Assembly (NCBI GenBank): GCA_001769195.1
Contig: MEOK01000037.1
Coordinates: 1-52,059 of the forward strand
Direction: 5' to 3'
Source of the DNA: Bacteroidetes bacterium GWF2_40_14
Lineage (GTDB): Bacteria; Bacteroidota; Bacteroidia; Bacteroidales; UBA932
Length of the DNA stretch: 52,059 nucleotides
The notes below the pieces were generated by a model that did not search any database, had not been told where the DNA came from, and was given only the letters and a program-made list of their open reading frames with translations. The position numbers and the translations under genes are program-made. Every line of letters begins with the position of its first letter. Within the stretch, counting starts at the first letter, position 1. Positions 35,252-44,247 of this stretch are shown here, piece after piece.

Positions 35252-35989
35252 TTAAATACAAGTCCATCCACCATCAACAATAAGATTCTGTCCAGTGATA
35301 TATTTAGCTTCATCTGATAATAAAAATGAAACCGCAGGTGCTATGTCATCAGGATTTCCAAGTCTTCCCATAGGAACTTTTGCATTATAGCTGGAAACAA
35401 AGGTAGGATTTTGATGATCAAATATTCCTCCGGGTGAAACACAATTCACTCGAATCCCTTTTCGACCATAATAGGAGGCCAGATAACGGGTAAAATTGAT
35501 TAATCCACCTTTTATTACTGAGTAAGCAGCAGGAGAGGTTCCACCATATTCTTCATATAGTGTGAAATCGTTGCCAACGACCCCATAGATTGATGCAATA
35601 TTGACAATAGAACCTTTATTTTGTGTTGCCATCACTTTCAAGACAGCCTGGCATATTACAAAACAACTGTTCAGCTGCATGTCAACGTTTTTTCTCCATG
35701 ACTCAGGTTGTATGTCTTCGAAAAAGGCACCCCAATCTTTTGTCCTTGGATAAGCGCTATTTACCAGGCCATCAATCTTTCCAAATTCTTTCATAGTCAA
35801 ATCAACTCCTTTTTGAATAGATTCATCATTGGTAATGTCCATTTGTAAGGTGTTATCCAGTAGGTTGGTTTCTACTCCAATATCGGCATTAATGGCTTTC
35901 CCACCTTTACTATTTATATCGGCAACGAGTTCTTTGCCAATTAATCCCGAGCCTCCTGTGACCAGAATTATTTTATCTTTTAAAATCAT
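35252..35989 (-). CDS. ptmA: PtmA-like short-chain dehydrogenase
   Basis: A 245-residue classical SDR with TGGSGLIGKELV (10-21), VNSAYPRTKDWG, NIASIYGVVGNDFTLYEEYG, the YSVIKGG catalytic Tyr and Lys, and VNCVSPGGIFDHQNP. The AYPRTK segment and the SIYGV region resemble PtmA of the Campylobacter legionaminic acid locus, whose exact reaction is not settled. It overlaps the Gfo/Idh/MocA gene by 4 bp and sits between that gene and the amidotransferase set. The symbol is by resemblance. Confidence 0.75.
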   Translation of the reverse strand: MILKDKIILVTGGSGLIGKELVADINSKGGKAINADIGVETNLLDNTLQMDITNDESIQKGVDLTMKEFGKIDGLVNSAYPRTKDWGAFFEDIQPESWRKNVDMQLNSCFVICQAVLKVMATQNKGSIVNIASIYGVVGNDFTLYEEYGGTSPAAYSVIKGGLINFTRYLASYYGRKGIRVNCVSPGGIFDHQNPTFVSSYNAKVPMGRLGNPDDIAPAVSFLLSDEAKYITGQNLIVDGGWTCI

Positions 35990-36903
35990 TTATCTAAACA
36001 AATTTTGAGAACATTATAGGCATCATTTACAGTATTTATTGATTTATTTTTGTTTTGAATGCAGCCAATGAAATATTTCATTTGATCCAGATATGTATTG
36101 GAGATGCGTTGTTCCGACGAAAAAAGGATTTGATTTTTACAGACAACCTGATTTTTTAACAGATCAACATTCCATGTTTCATCTTCGAAAACAAGTTCGA
36201 GATTTCGTTTGGGTTCTCTTCGGTAATAATTTAAAACGATGTTGACACAAAATCCTTCATAATCCAGTAAATAGTTGGCATAATCGTAGGCTGAAATGTC
36301 CAACGATGATTGATTTCTATAAGTTCGTTTTACCTCAATAGGGCTGCCAAACAGCCAATAAATATAGTCCAGTTCATGAATGAGGTCTATGTGAACGCCT
36401 CCACCCAATTCGGGTATGGCAGAATACGTTTTTCTGAAATCGATGTTTAGCCTCCAATCCGGCAGATATGATCCGCAATAGACATTGACTTCGTTCAACC
36501 GTTTTTGATTGAAATTTTGTTTTTGTTCTTTGATAAACCGGATGCAATCGAGAAAACGAAGATTACAAGCCACATAGGTGAAAATATCCGTACTGTTTAA
36601 GTTATCAATCAACTTTTGAATATTCAGCGAAGAAAAGATAGGCTTCTCAATAAAAAGCGGAATGTTAAATTTAATCAATTCCGAAACCGTTTTTTTATGC
36701 TCGGATGTTGGATTGGAAATTATTACAAAATCGGGAACAGGTTTTTCAATTTCATCTAATGCATAGATATTCTTAACATCCATAAAATTCTCAGCATCTT
36801 GATGAGAACGCAAGGCGATGATATCAACATCTGGTCGAACCGTTTTGATCGCAAGTACATGTTTCTTGCCTATAGAGCCGAGTCCAATGATTAAAACCTT
36901 CAT
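35986..36903 (-). CDS. Gfo/Idh/MocA family oxidoreductase in the legionaminic acid block
   Basis: A 305-residue Rossmann oxidoreductase with VLIIGLGSIGKKH (3-15), FVIISNPTSEHKK and the EKPIFSS form of the family EKP motif, then GGGVHIDLIHELDYIYWLFG in the second domain. It is shorter than the one at 9003-10037 and only distantly similar. Overlaps with legF (4 bp) and the PtmA-like gene (4 bp) tie it to nonulosonate synthesis, where its role is not established; side-chain modification of the sugar is possible. Confidence 0.83.
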   Translation of the reverse strand: MKVLIIGLGSIGKKHVLAIKTVRPDVDIIALRSHQDAENFMDVKNIYALDEIEKPVPDFVIISNPTSEHKKTVSELIKFNIPLFIEKPIFSSLNIQKLIDNLNSTDIFTYVACNLRFLDCIRFIKEQKQNFNQKRLNEVNVYCGSYLPDWRLNIDFRKTYSAIPELGGGVHIDLIHELDYIYWLFGSPIEVKRTYRNQSSLDISAYDYANYLLDYEGFCVNIVLNYYRREPKRNLELVFEDETWNVDLLKNQVVCKNQILFSSEQRISNTYLDQMKYFIGCIQNKNKSINTVNDAYNVLKICLDK

Positions 36904-37622
36904 AATTCAAAATCAAGTTTGTCGTTCTTCAATAAGTAAGAGATAATTTCGAAATCAATTGGATGATCCAGATCAAAGCAGCTATGAGGTACTTCATAAA
37001 TTAAAGATCTGTCAGTTATTGCACCTTTATACTCCAAATCGAAGAATTCTCTTTTATAGAAATAGAAAGAGGCATTTAAATCATATACTTTAGGTGCTGA
37101 TTGACGGGTTAATATTAACCTGTCAGATTGTGCTACCTGTGCATAAAACCCATTTTTTTTTTGTTCTACCATGTTGAAATAGGGACTTCTATTGGCAGGA
37201 CTGACCGAGAATAAATTTATAGCTTTTTCATTTTTATGGATAATTTCAAATGCATTCATTAAATCGTGCAGGTTACGCAATGGAGAGGTGACATCCATAT
37301 CCAGAATGTACTCGTATCTCGATGAAGTCAAATCCTCCTGCCAAAATAGAATATTTTTGATTGCATCAATCTTGCCAACAGTATCCCCTGCAAGTTTTTT
37401 AGGTCGGATATAATCTGATTTAAGGCCGCAGATCTCAGCAACTTTTTTGATTTCTAGTGAATCAGTCGACAATACAATTTCGACATTCTCAAATTTTTGT
37501 TGAAATTGTTTTGCAACACGAATGGTATAATCGATTAAGGGTCTGCCATTAAGCAGTTTAATGTTTTTTTTAGGAATCCCTTTTGAACCACCTCTGGCAC
37601 AAATAGTTATAAGAAAATTCAT
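36900..37622 (-). CDS. legF: CMP-legionaminic acid synthetase (NeuA/LegF type)
   Basis: A 240-residue CMP-nonulosonate cytidylyltransferase. The N-terminal CTP-binding loop reads ICARGGSKGIPKKNIKLLNG (7-26). Further motifs are YILDMDVTSPLRNLHDL and the metal-site FDLDHPIDFE near the end. It activates the nine-carbon sugar with CTP for transfer. Its place beside legI, legG, ptmE, legB and legC sets the sugar as legionaminic acid rather than sialic acid. It overlaps the next gene by 4 bp. Confidence 0.9.
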   Translation of the reverse strand: MNFLITICARGGSKGIPKKNIKLLNGRPLIDYTIRVAKQFQQKFENVEIVLSTDSLEIKKVAEICGLKSDYIRPKKLAGDTVGKIDAIKNILFWQEDLTSSRYEYILDMDVTSPLRNLHDLMNAFEIIHKNEKAINLFSVSPANRSPYFNMVEQKKNGFYAQVAQSDRLILTRQSAPKVYDLNASFYFYKREFFDLEYKGAITDRSLIYEVPHSCFDLDHPIDFEIISYLLKNDKLDFEL

Positions 37623-37623
37623 G

Positions 37624-38661
37624 TTATAAATGACGGATTATTTCTTTTGCTTTTATATAATCATCATGTTTCCCAATATCAATCCAATAACCAGTTATGG
37701 GGCTATGAATCAATTTCCCTTTATTTGCTATGATGTTATCCATCAAATCGGTGGAATTGTAAAATGTATTCTTTGGAATAAGAGCAATTCTTTCTTTTTT
37801 TATCAAATAGATTCCTGCATTGGCATAATAGGTATTCTTGGGTTTTTCTTTAAAACTTCTGATGTTGTTATCCTCTAACTCCATAATCGCATAAGGAATA
37901 TCCACAGAATATGGAATTGAAGCTACTGCCATATCAGCATTAACATTTTCAAAAGTCAAATAAAAATCCTCAAAATCTATATTGGTAAAAACATCCGAAT
38001 TTAAAACCAAGATCACTTGTTGATTGGTATCTTTAATCAGTGATAAACAGCCTATCGTTCCAAGAGGCACATCTTCTTCAATATAATTGATCGTAATACC
38101 TTTTGTTGAACCATCACCAAAATAATTGATAATTTGATCGGCTAGGTAGTGTACCGAAATAGTAATTGTTTCAATACCAAAAGAGATTAGCCTGTCAATG
38201 TTGTGTTCAATAATTGGTTTACCACCCAATAGAAGCATTGGTTTTGGCGTTTTTTCTGTCAGAGGTCGTAACCGTTCACCTTTACCTCCGGCCATGATGA
38301 CGGCATGAAGCGGTAGAATCGAGTTTAAGCGTGAAAGGTCGTACACCTTTTCAATTTGGCCAAATTCATTCAACCTTGGTAATACTTTTATCCCATCTTT
38401 CTTTAAACAATGAATAGTTGAAACGTTAATATTTCCATTAATGAAGCTAAAATTTGGTTGACAAAATTGATCGATCTCACTTTCTAGATTTAACCCTTTA
38501 ATGAGACCCCTGCGGATATCGCCATCAGTTACAGTCCCAACCAATCGTTCATTTTCATCAAGCACAAAAAGGGTTTGGTTGGATTTTTCCTGATTCAGTT
38601 TTTTGAGAGCTACTAAGCAGCTTGCCTGTTTCTGGATGGTATATTCTTTGAAGTTATTCAT
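37624..38661 (-). CDS. ptmE: Glucosamine-1-phosphate guanylyltransferase with CBS domains (PtmE type)
   Basis: A 345-residue protein with two CBS motifs in residues 1-115 (LFVLDENERLVGTVTDGDIR and later IKVLPRLNEFGQIEKVYDLS) followed by a sugar-1-phosphate nucleotidyltransferase (AVIMAGGKGERLRPLTEKTP, about 120-140; VPLGTIGCL; LVLNSDVFTNIDF). In Campylobacter PtmE makes GDP-glucosamine, the entry point of the GDP-linked legionaminic acid route. It overlaps legG by 4 bp and is 1 bp from legF. Confidence 0.88.
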   Translation of the reverse strand: MNNFKEYTIQKQASCLVALKKLNQEKSNQTLFVLDENERLVGTVTDGDIRRGLIKGLNLESEIDQFCQPNFSFINGNINVSTIHCLKKDGIKVLPRLNEFGQIEKVYDLSRLNSILPLHAVIMAGGKGERLRPLTEKTPKPMLLLGGKPIIEHNIDRLISFGIETITISVHYLADQIINYFGDGSTKGITINYIEEDVPLGTIGCLSLIKDTNQQVILVLNSDVFTNIDFEDFYLTFENVNADMAVASIPYSVDIPYAIMELEDNNIRSFKEKPKNTYYANAGIYLIKKERIALIPKNTFYNSTDLMDNIIANKGKLIHSPITGYWIDIGKHDDYIKAKEIIRHL

Positions 38662-39770
38662 AAAATATTTTTTAGGTTGGAACAGATGCTTTTTGCTGCG
38701 TTACCTTTGAAATAAATATTTTCACCTGTATAATCAGGTTCTTTTTCAATTTTTGCAACTATTTCAAATATACTGGTTTTATTAAAGGGCACATTGTATA
38801 TATTCTGGCTTTGTTTTCTTCCTTCCTGCCGATACCCCAGGTTAATGACATCTTTCCTAAATGATGCTGCTTCAATAATTCCACTGGAGGTATTTCCTAA
38901 AAGGAAAGAACAGAACTTCATAGCGGTGAAATAACCTTTTGATCCCAGATTTTCGAAGCAAAGTATTCTGTTGCCGGATTGATCAGGCAATTGAAGTAAT
39001 CTTCTACGGATAAGCGAACCATTGGTATCAGCGTTTGGAAGGGTAATGATAACCTGATACTTTTGCAGTTCCAGTAAAGTCGTAGCCAATTCTTCAACAA
39101 ATATTCCGTTCATTTCAGGAGTTACCGTTTCGGGATGTAGGGTTACTAAAATTGTTGGATGATTCAAATCTACACTAAATCGAAGCAAGAATTCTTCTTT
39201 TGAGAATAGTGTTAAGGTATTCAAATTATCCAGGCTTAAGGCCCCTATGTAATAAATATTGTCTTTTGATCCGGTCAATTCGGCTACCCGATCTCCATAT
39301 TCTTTACAGGAGACAAAATGAACTTTGCTGGCCAATGTAATGGCATGACGGAAAATATTGTCGATGGCACCCAATGTTTTCTCACCACCGTGAAGGTGAG
39401 CAAATGGTATATTGAAAGGAATTCCTGCGGTTACTGCTGCAAACATTTCGTAACGGTCGCCCAGACAAAATACCAGGTCAAAATCAAGCTGATGATCTTT
39501 CCAAAAATCTGCGAATTTTAGAGCGGTCAAAGCCATCGCTGTTGAAATGGCGTTGGGAGAGTCTCCGGCAAGCATGGATTCGATTTGATAATCAGGTTCA
39601 AACCCATCATTTCGGATTTGGTTTATGGTATAACCATGAAAAGGAGAGAGGTGAGTTCCAAAAGCAATAATTCGCAATTCGAAAAACGGGTCCTCTTTCA
39701 GTGCTTTTAGTAGCGGCAGATAGATTCCGTAATCGGCACGGGAACTGGTTAAAATGGCTATTTGTTTCAT
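38658..39770 (-). CDS. legG: Hydrolysing NDP-sugar 2-epimerase (LegG/NeuC type)
   Basis: A 370-residue hydrolysing 2-epimerase. ILTSSRADYGIYLPLLKAL (6-24) is the NeuC/LegG start motif, then FCLGDRYEMFAAV, HLHGGEKTLGAID, LHPETVTPEM and GNTSSGIIEAAS. It inverts C2 and hydrolyses the nucleotide to give 2,4-diacetamido-2,4,6-trideoxy-mannose, the substrate of LegI. Located between ptmE (4 bp overlap) and legI (9 bp gap). Confidence 0.91.
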   Translation of the reverse strand: MKQIAILTSSRADYGIYLPLLKALKEDPFFELRIIAFGTHLSPFHGYTINQIRNDGFEPDYQIESMLAGDSPNAISTAMALTALKFADFWKDHQLDFDLVFCLGDRYEMFAAVTAGIPFNIPFAHLHGGEKTLGAIDNIFRHAITLASKVHFVSCKEYGDRVAELTGSKDNIYYIGALSLDNLNTLTLFSKEEFLLRFSVDLNHPTILVTLHPETVTPEMNGIFVEELATTLLELQKYQVIITLPNADTNGSLIRRRLLQLPDQSGNRILCFENLGSKGYFTAMKFCSFLLGNTSSGIIEAASFRKDVINLGYRQEGRKQSQNIYNVPFNKTSIFEIVAKIEKEPDYTGENIYFKGNAAKSICSNLKNIL

Positions 39771-39779
39771 GGATGTAAT

Positions 39780-40787
39780 TTAAACCTCAATTAATTCGTC
39801 CGGCTCAAAGTCTTTAATAGCATTTTTGCCGACTACTTCATTCCACTGCATGGGACTTATTCCATTTCCAGGTCTTTTAACGGTAATGTTTTCCTCTGTG
39901 AGCATTTCCCCTTTCTTAATTGGGATGGCAGCAACAATACTTTTTCTTGCTACTGTAATGTTCTTCTGTTCGCTTGGGCTCGGTTCTTTAATTCCCAAGC
40001 CGGATACTGCTTTTTCGATGTTACGAATTGCCTGTACCATTGCTTTCAGTTCGTCAGGTTCTAATGATGCTTTATGATCCGGGCCAGGTAAATTCCGGTC
40101 GAGTGTGAAATGCTTTTCAATAACTGTTGCGCCTAAAGCGACTGATGCAATAGGAACTTCAATGCCCTGGGTGTGATCAGAGTATCCAACTTTAACCCCC
40201 AATGCATTTTTGATGGTGATCATTGCCAGAAGATTGACATCTTCCATGGGTGTAGGATATTCCGTATTGCAATGCAGAACTGTTATTTCTTCTTTGGGTA
40301 CACCATTTTCAATTAATACATCCAATGCAGCTTTTATTTCTTCGAGATTGGCCATCCCTGTAGAAATAATTACGGGTTTACCTTTTCCTGCAATGTATTT
40401 TAAATAAGGTTTATTGGTGATTTCGCCGGAAGGAATTTTAAACAAGAATGAACCCAATTCGTCTAAAAAATCAACACTTTCGTGATCAAATCCGGTGGAT
40501 AAAAATTGGATTCCCAACTCATTGGCAAATTGAATCAATTTGCTATGCCATTCTTCAGGCATTTCCAGTTTCTTCAGCATCGCATATTGCGAATCGTCGC
40601 CATCGTTGATATTCCGTACCTGGTATGCAGCTTTTTTTGCACTCTTACTTACGATCTTATCTGCTTTGAATGTCTGGAACTTGACATAGTCGGCACCAGC
40701 CTTTGCTGCGGCTGATATTAATTTTTTTGCCAATTCGAAGTCCCCATTGTGGTTTACACCGGCTTCTGCTATAATGAGTGTATGCAT
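39780..40787 (-). CDS. legI: N,N'-diacetyllegionaminic acid synthase (LegI/NeuB type)
   Basis: A 335-residue aldol-type synthase that condenses the 6-deoxy-diacetamido-mannose with PEP. MHTLIIAEAGVNHNGDFELA is the N-terminus, followed by DYVKFQTFKAD, SDHTQGIEVPIASVALGATV, EKHFTLDRNLPGPDHKASLE and a C-terminal SAF (antifreeze-like) domain from about residue 275. The frame is open 17 codons upstream, inside the legH gene; ATG at 40787 is 1 bp after the legH stop and matches the conserved start of the family. Confidence 0.93.
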   Translation of the reverse strand: MHTLIIAEAGVNHNGDFELAKKLISAAAKAGADYVKFQTFKADKIVSKSAKKAAYQVRNINDGDDSQYAMLKKLEMPEEWHSKLIQFANELGIQFLSTGFDHESVDFLDELGSFLFKIPSGEITNKPYLKYIAGKGKPVIISTGMANLEEIKAALDVLIENGVPKEEITVLHCNTEYPTPMEDVNLLAMITIKNALGVKVGYSDHTQGIEVPIASVALGATVIEKHFTLDRNLPGPDHKASLEPDELKAMVQAIRNIEKAVSGLGIKEPSPSEQKNITVARKSIVAAIPIKKGEMLTEENITVKRPGNGISPMQWNEVVGKNAIKDFEPDELIEV

Positions 40788-40788
40788 A

Positions 40789-41421
40789 TTATCTAATCTT
40801 GCGTAATGGTTGACCGATATAGGTTCCTGGATTTTCAATGCTTTTTAAAACCTGTGATCCTGCTGCAATGACTGTATTTGCTGTCACATTGGTATTATTG
40901 GCGATAACAGTGTTGCTACCAATAAAACAACTTTCACTTATGTTTGCTTGCCCATTTACAATTGCAGCGGTAGAAATATGACAGAAATTACCAATGAAAG
41001 CTTCATGTTCTATTAATGCTTTGGTGTTGATAATACATCCTTTTCCAACAGTTGCCCCAGCATTAATTAAAGCATGGTGCATAACAATTGTACCCTCTTC
41101 AATACTTGCATAATTGCTTACATGTGCAATTGGACTTATAATCACAGGCAAGTTACCACCAGCATTTTTAACTTTTTGGTATAATTTTTCGCGTAAAGCA
41201 GACGATCTTATTTGACCTACTGTAATCAGAAAATCAGAACAATCCGATAAGAAGTGTTCAAGTATATTGTCCGTTCCAATCACTGAGTAATTCAAAACCT
41301 TTTCACCAAATTTTTCAGGTAAATCAAGGATCCCTATAATCTGATATAATCCAGTTTGCTCGATTACATCAATGCATGATATGCAATGTCCACCACCACC
41401 AATAAGAATTATAGGTTTCAT
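40789..41421 (-). CDS. legH: Nucleotide-sugar acetyltransferase (LegH/NeuD/PglD type)
   Basis: A 210-residue two-domain acetyltransferase. Residues 1-75 form a Rossmann-like domain (IILIGGGGHCISCIDVIEQT) and the rest a left-handed beta-helix (IVMHHALINAGATVGKGCII, KALIEHEAFIGNFCHIS with the likely catalytic His, GTYIGQPLRKI). In this pathway it acetylates the 4-amino group made by LegC using acetyl-CoA. It overlaps legC by 4 bp (ATGA). Confidence 0.9.
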   Translation of the reverse strand: MKPIILIGGGGHCISCIDVIEQTGLYQIIGILDLPEKFGEKVLNYSVIGTDNILEHFLSDCSDFLITVGQIRSSALREKLYQKVKNAGGNLPVIISPIAHVSNYASIEEGTIVMHHALINAGATVGKGCIINTKALIEHEAFIGNFCHISTAAIVNGQANISESCFIGSNTVIANNTNVTANTVIAAGSQVLKSIENPGTYIGQPLRKIR

Positions 41422-42575
41422 AAGTTAATGACTACACTACTTGGAAGATTCACCACTCTGTCTGTAAGCCATTCGGTATTTTCAAGAGAGCCACATTGAC
41501 AATCTTTATACATTTCAAGCCGGTTCATCAGTTGCCAAACAGGACGTACCATGATATTATTGTTATTCATAAATTCCAGAAAACTACTTTGTTCTGCCTT
41601 ATCTTTCAAAATAATGGTGTTTAACCAATAATTTGACGAACTGTTTTGAGCTTCAGTTATGAATTCAATTTCCAGCTTTTTGAAAAATTTTGAATAAGCT
41701 TCTGCCAATTTTCTCTTCTGTACAATGAAGTTTGGTAATTGTTCCATTTGAGCACATCCCAAAGCAGATGCAAGATTGGTTAACCTGTAATTGTAGGCGG
41801 TCATATCGTGTACAAATTCCCAGCGGTGTGGCACTTTTGCTGTTGTTGTTATGTGTTTAGCGAGTTTACCCAATTCATCATCTTTGGTTAAGATCATTCC
41901 ACCACCACCTGTTGTAATGGTTTTATTTCCATTAAAACTCAGAGTTCCAAACTTGCCAAAGGTGCCGGTATGTTGGCCTTTGAAATATGAGCCAAGCGAC
42001 TCAGCGGCATCTTCAACAACATCAATGTTGTATTGGTTACAGATTGAAATGATTTCATCGATGCGGCATGGATGCCCAAAGGTATGCATTGGTACACAGG
42101 CTTTTATTCTTTTTCCTGAAGTATTGTTAATGCATAAACCATTTTTGAAAGTGGTATTTTCTGTCAAAAAAGACTTAAGTGATATTGGGGATAAGCCCAT
42201 TGTATCCCTGTCAACATCAACGAACACGGGCTTTGCTCCAGTGTAGGCTATAGAATTTGCTGTGGCAACAAAGGTCAATGCCTGTGTGATTACTTCATCA
42301 TCAGGTTTTACATCGCATAAAAGTAGGGAAATGTGTAGTGCTGCGGTGCCGTTTACGGCAGCTATAGCGTGTTTTGCTCCTGTAAATTCAGCAACCATTT
42401 CTTCAAACCGTGTCACAAATTTACCTACGCTTGAAACAAAGGTTGTGTCAATACATTCATGAAGGTATTTTTTTTCATTACCATTAAACCGAGGTTCATG
42501 CAATGGAATAATGCCTTCTGGAGTTTTGTATTTCTCTCTGATAAACTCGATGATTTGTGAGAATTTTGATTCCAT
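41418..42575 (-). CDS. legC: PLP-dependent 4-aminotransferase (LegC type)
   Basis: A 385-residue DegT-family aminotransferase. IPLHEPRFNGNEKKYLHECI is the LegC-type N-terminus, followed by AVNGTAALHISLLL, VFVDVDRDTMGL, DVVEDAAESLGSY (Asp contacting PLP) and LSFNGNKTITTGGGGM (Lys Schiff base). It aminates the 4-keto intermediate from LegB using glutamate. It is intact, unlike the DegT pseudogene at 26036-26765, and lies 1 bp after legB. Confidence 0.92.
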   Translation of the reverse strand: MESKFSQIIEFIREKYKTPEGIIPLHEPRFNGNEKKYLHECIDTTFVSSVGKFVTRFEEMVAEFTGAKHAIAAVNGTAALHISLLLCDVKPDDEVITQALTFVATANSIAYTGAKPVFVDVDRDTMGLSPISLKSFLTENTTFKNGLCINNTSGKRIKACVPMHTFGHPCRIDEIISICNQYNIDVVEDAAESLGSYFKGQHTGTFGKFGTLSFNGNKTITTGGGGMILTKDDELGKLAKHITTTAKVPHRWEFVHDMTAYNYRLTNLASALGCAQMEQLPNFIVQKRKLAEAYSKFFKKLEIEFITEAQNSSSNYWLNTIILKDKAEQSSFLEFMNNNNIMVRPVWQLMNRLEMYKDCQCGSLENTEWLTDRVVNLPSSVVINL

Positions 42576-42576
42576 T

Positions 42577-43557
42577 TTAAACGTTGTAAATCATGGCTTT
42601 ATATTTTTTTAGATTTTCAGGTTGAACGAACCAATTACAGGTTTCTGTTAATCCTTGTTCAATATTGTAAACAGGATTAAAACCAGTTAGTTCTTTTATC
42701 AATGTATTGTCACCCCATAAGCGAAATACTTCTGATTTACCTGGCCGTAAGCGTTGTTCTTCAGTAATAAATTGCACTTCTGATTTCATGATTTTCTTAA
42801 TCATCTCCAATGTGTCTTTCATTGAGATTTCAAAATTAGAAGCGATATTTATTTCTTTTCCAATCGTTGAATCGTGTTCAGCCAGGGCAAGGAACCCTTG
42901 ACAGGTATCTTTTACGAAATTGAAATCGCGAGTAGGAGTAAGGTCTCCCAATTTAATTACTTTAATACCATTGACAATTTGAGAAATAATGGTTGGAATA
43001 ATTGCCCGTGCGGATTGCCTAGGCCCATAGGTGTTAAATGGACGAGCAATGGTAACAGGTAAATCAAATGCACTGTAAAAACTGAGAGCCATAGCATCGG
43101 CACCAATTTTAGATGCAGAATAAGGAGATTGTGCTTGCTTGGGATGTTTTTCATCAATGGGTACATATTGTGCAGTTCCATAAACTTCAGATGTAGAGGT
43201 GTGAATCACCCTGATATTCCCGTTTTCTTTGGCAGCCTGGCAAATATTCAAGGTTCCTTTCACATTGGTGTCTACATAACTATCAGGAGCAATATATGAA
43301 AATGGAATGGCTATTAAAGCGGCCAAATGAAAGATCAGGTTCACGTCTTTTGTAATTTCCTTGCAGAAATGAGGATCTCGAATATCGCCAGAAACTACCT
43401 CAAGATTCTTATTGGTAGGAATATCCTCCAACCAACCCCAATAATTAAATGAATTATATTGAGAAAGAGCTTTTACCTTGTACCCTTTTGCCAATAATGC
43501 TTCAGTTAAGTGTGAACCTATAAAACCATCAGCACCGGTTACTAATACTTTCTTCAT
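42577..43557 (-). CDS. legB: NDP-GlcNAc 4,6-dehydratase (LegB type)
   Basis: A 326-residue extended SDR dehydratase. VTGADGFIGSHLTEALLAKG (6-25) binds NAD, SQYNSFNYWGWLED is the LegB-type signature, and the active site is HTSTSEVYGTA and YSASKIGAD (YxxxK). It forms the 4-keto-6-deoxy sugar that opens legionaminic acid synthesis, most likely from GDP-GlcNAc given the PtmE homologue. It is the first gene of the nonulosonate block and follows the winged-helix gene by 76 bp. Confidence 0.92.
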   Translation of the reverse strand: MKKVLVTGADGFIGSHLTEALLAKGYKVKALSQYNSFNYWGWLEDIPTNKNLEVVSGDIRDPHFCKEITKDVNLIFHLAALIAIPFSYIAPDSYVDTNVKGTLNICQAAKENGNIRVIHTSTSEVYGTAQYVPIDEKHPKQAQSPYSASKIGADAMALSFYSAFDLPVTIARPFNTYGPRQSARAIIPTIISQIVNGIKVIKLGDLTPTRDFNFVKDTCQGFLALAEHDSTIGKEINIASNFEISMKDTLEMIKKIMKSEVQFITEEQRLRPGKSEVFRLWGDNTLIKELTGFNPVYNIEQGLTETCNWFVQPENLKKYKAMIYNV

Positions 43558-43633
43558 ATATTAAATATAACGAAAATTCTCCGTCACTCCCATTAAGAGT
43601 AACATCATTTATTTGCCGCACTTTATAAGTGGG

Positions 43634-44173
43634 CTAAAATTTATCCCCGGCAGACCATACCAGTAGGGTTTTGGTCTTGTCGGGGATGTATTGTGCTGCT
43701 TCGTTGGGTGATATGGCTATGTACCGTATCTTAAACGAAACACTCTCTTCTGCTTTTCTTACCAGCTTGTTCAGGAATTCATAGTCGAAGTTTTTGCCGA
43801 CTAACAAGAGGTCCAGAACATTACCGGGGTTTCCCTGTGCAAAGTCGTTTATTATGTATCCTCTCTCTAACTCTCCTATATGCTTAACAACGTTGTCAAC
43901 TATTTCTTCAATGCCCACGTACTTAAGTAGCAGGTGGTGCATATCCTTGAAGTATGGATGATTTATATTTGCCTTGTAAACCTTTTTGTTCTGTTCACTT
44001 CTTGATTCCAGTAATTTAGCATCTTCGAATCTGTTTAACTCCTGCCTTATACCATTTGTACTCTCACCAAACTCCTCTGCCAGATTTCGCAGATAGGCAG
44101 TAGTATCGCTGTTGATAAAGAATTTTATCATCAACTTTATACGTGTCTTGGAGGTAATAAGGTTTTCCAGCAT
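43634..44173 (-). CDS. Winged-helix regulator with degenerate nucleotidyltransferase-like domain
   Basis: A 179-residue protein. Residues 1-75 look like a winged helix-turn-helix (TSKTRIKLMIKFFINS, YLRNLAEEFGESTNGIRQEL, LLESRSEQNKKVYKAN). The C-terminal half (GNVLDLLLVGKNFDYEFLNK) resembles the minimal nucleotidyltransferase-like domain often fused to such heads. Proteins like this are common inside Bacteroidales polysaccharide loci. It probably regulates the locus, but the target is unknown. It lies between wzc and legB, so it is made with the export genes. Confidence 0.7.
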   Translation of the reverse strand: MLENLITSKTRIKLMIKFFINSDTTAYLRNLAEEFGESTNGIRQELNRFEDAKLLESRSEQNKKVYKANINHPYFKDMHHLLLKYVGIEEIVDNVVKHIGELERGYIINDFAQGNPGNVLDLLLVGKNFDYEFLNKLVRKAEESVSFKIRYIAISPNEAAQYIPDKTKTLLVWSAGDKF

Positions 44174-44247
44174 ATATTCGAGTACTTTTATTGCTCAATA
44201 ATAGTGCTAAAATAGTTAAATGTTTTAATAAAACAAAATGCTTTATA

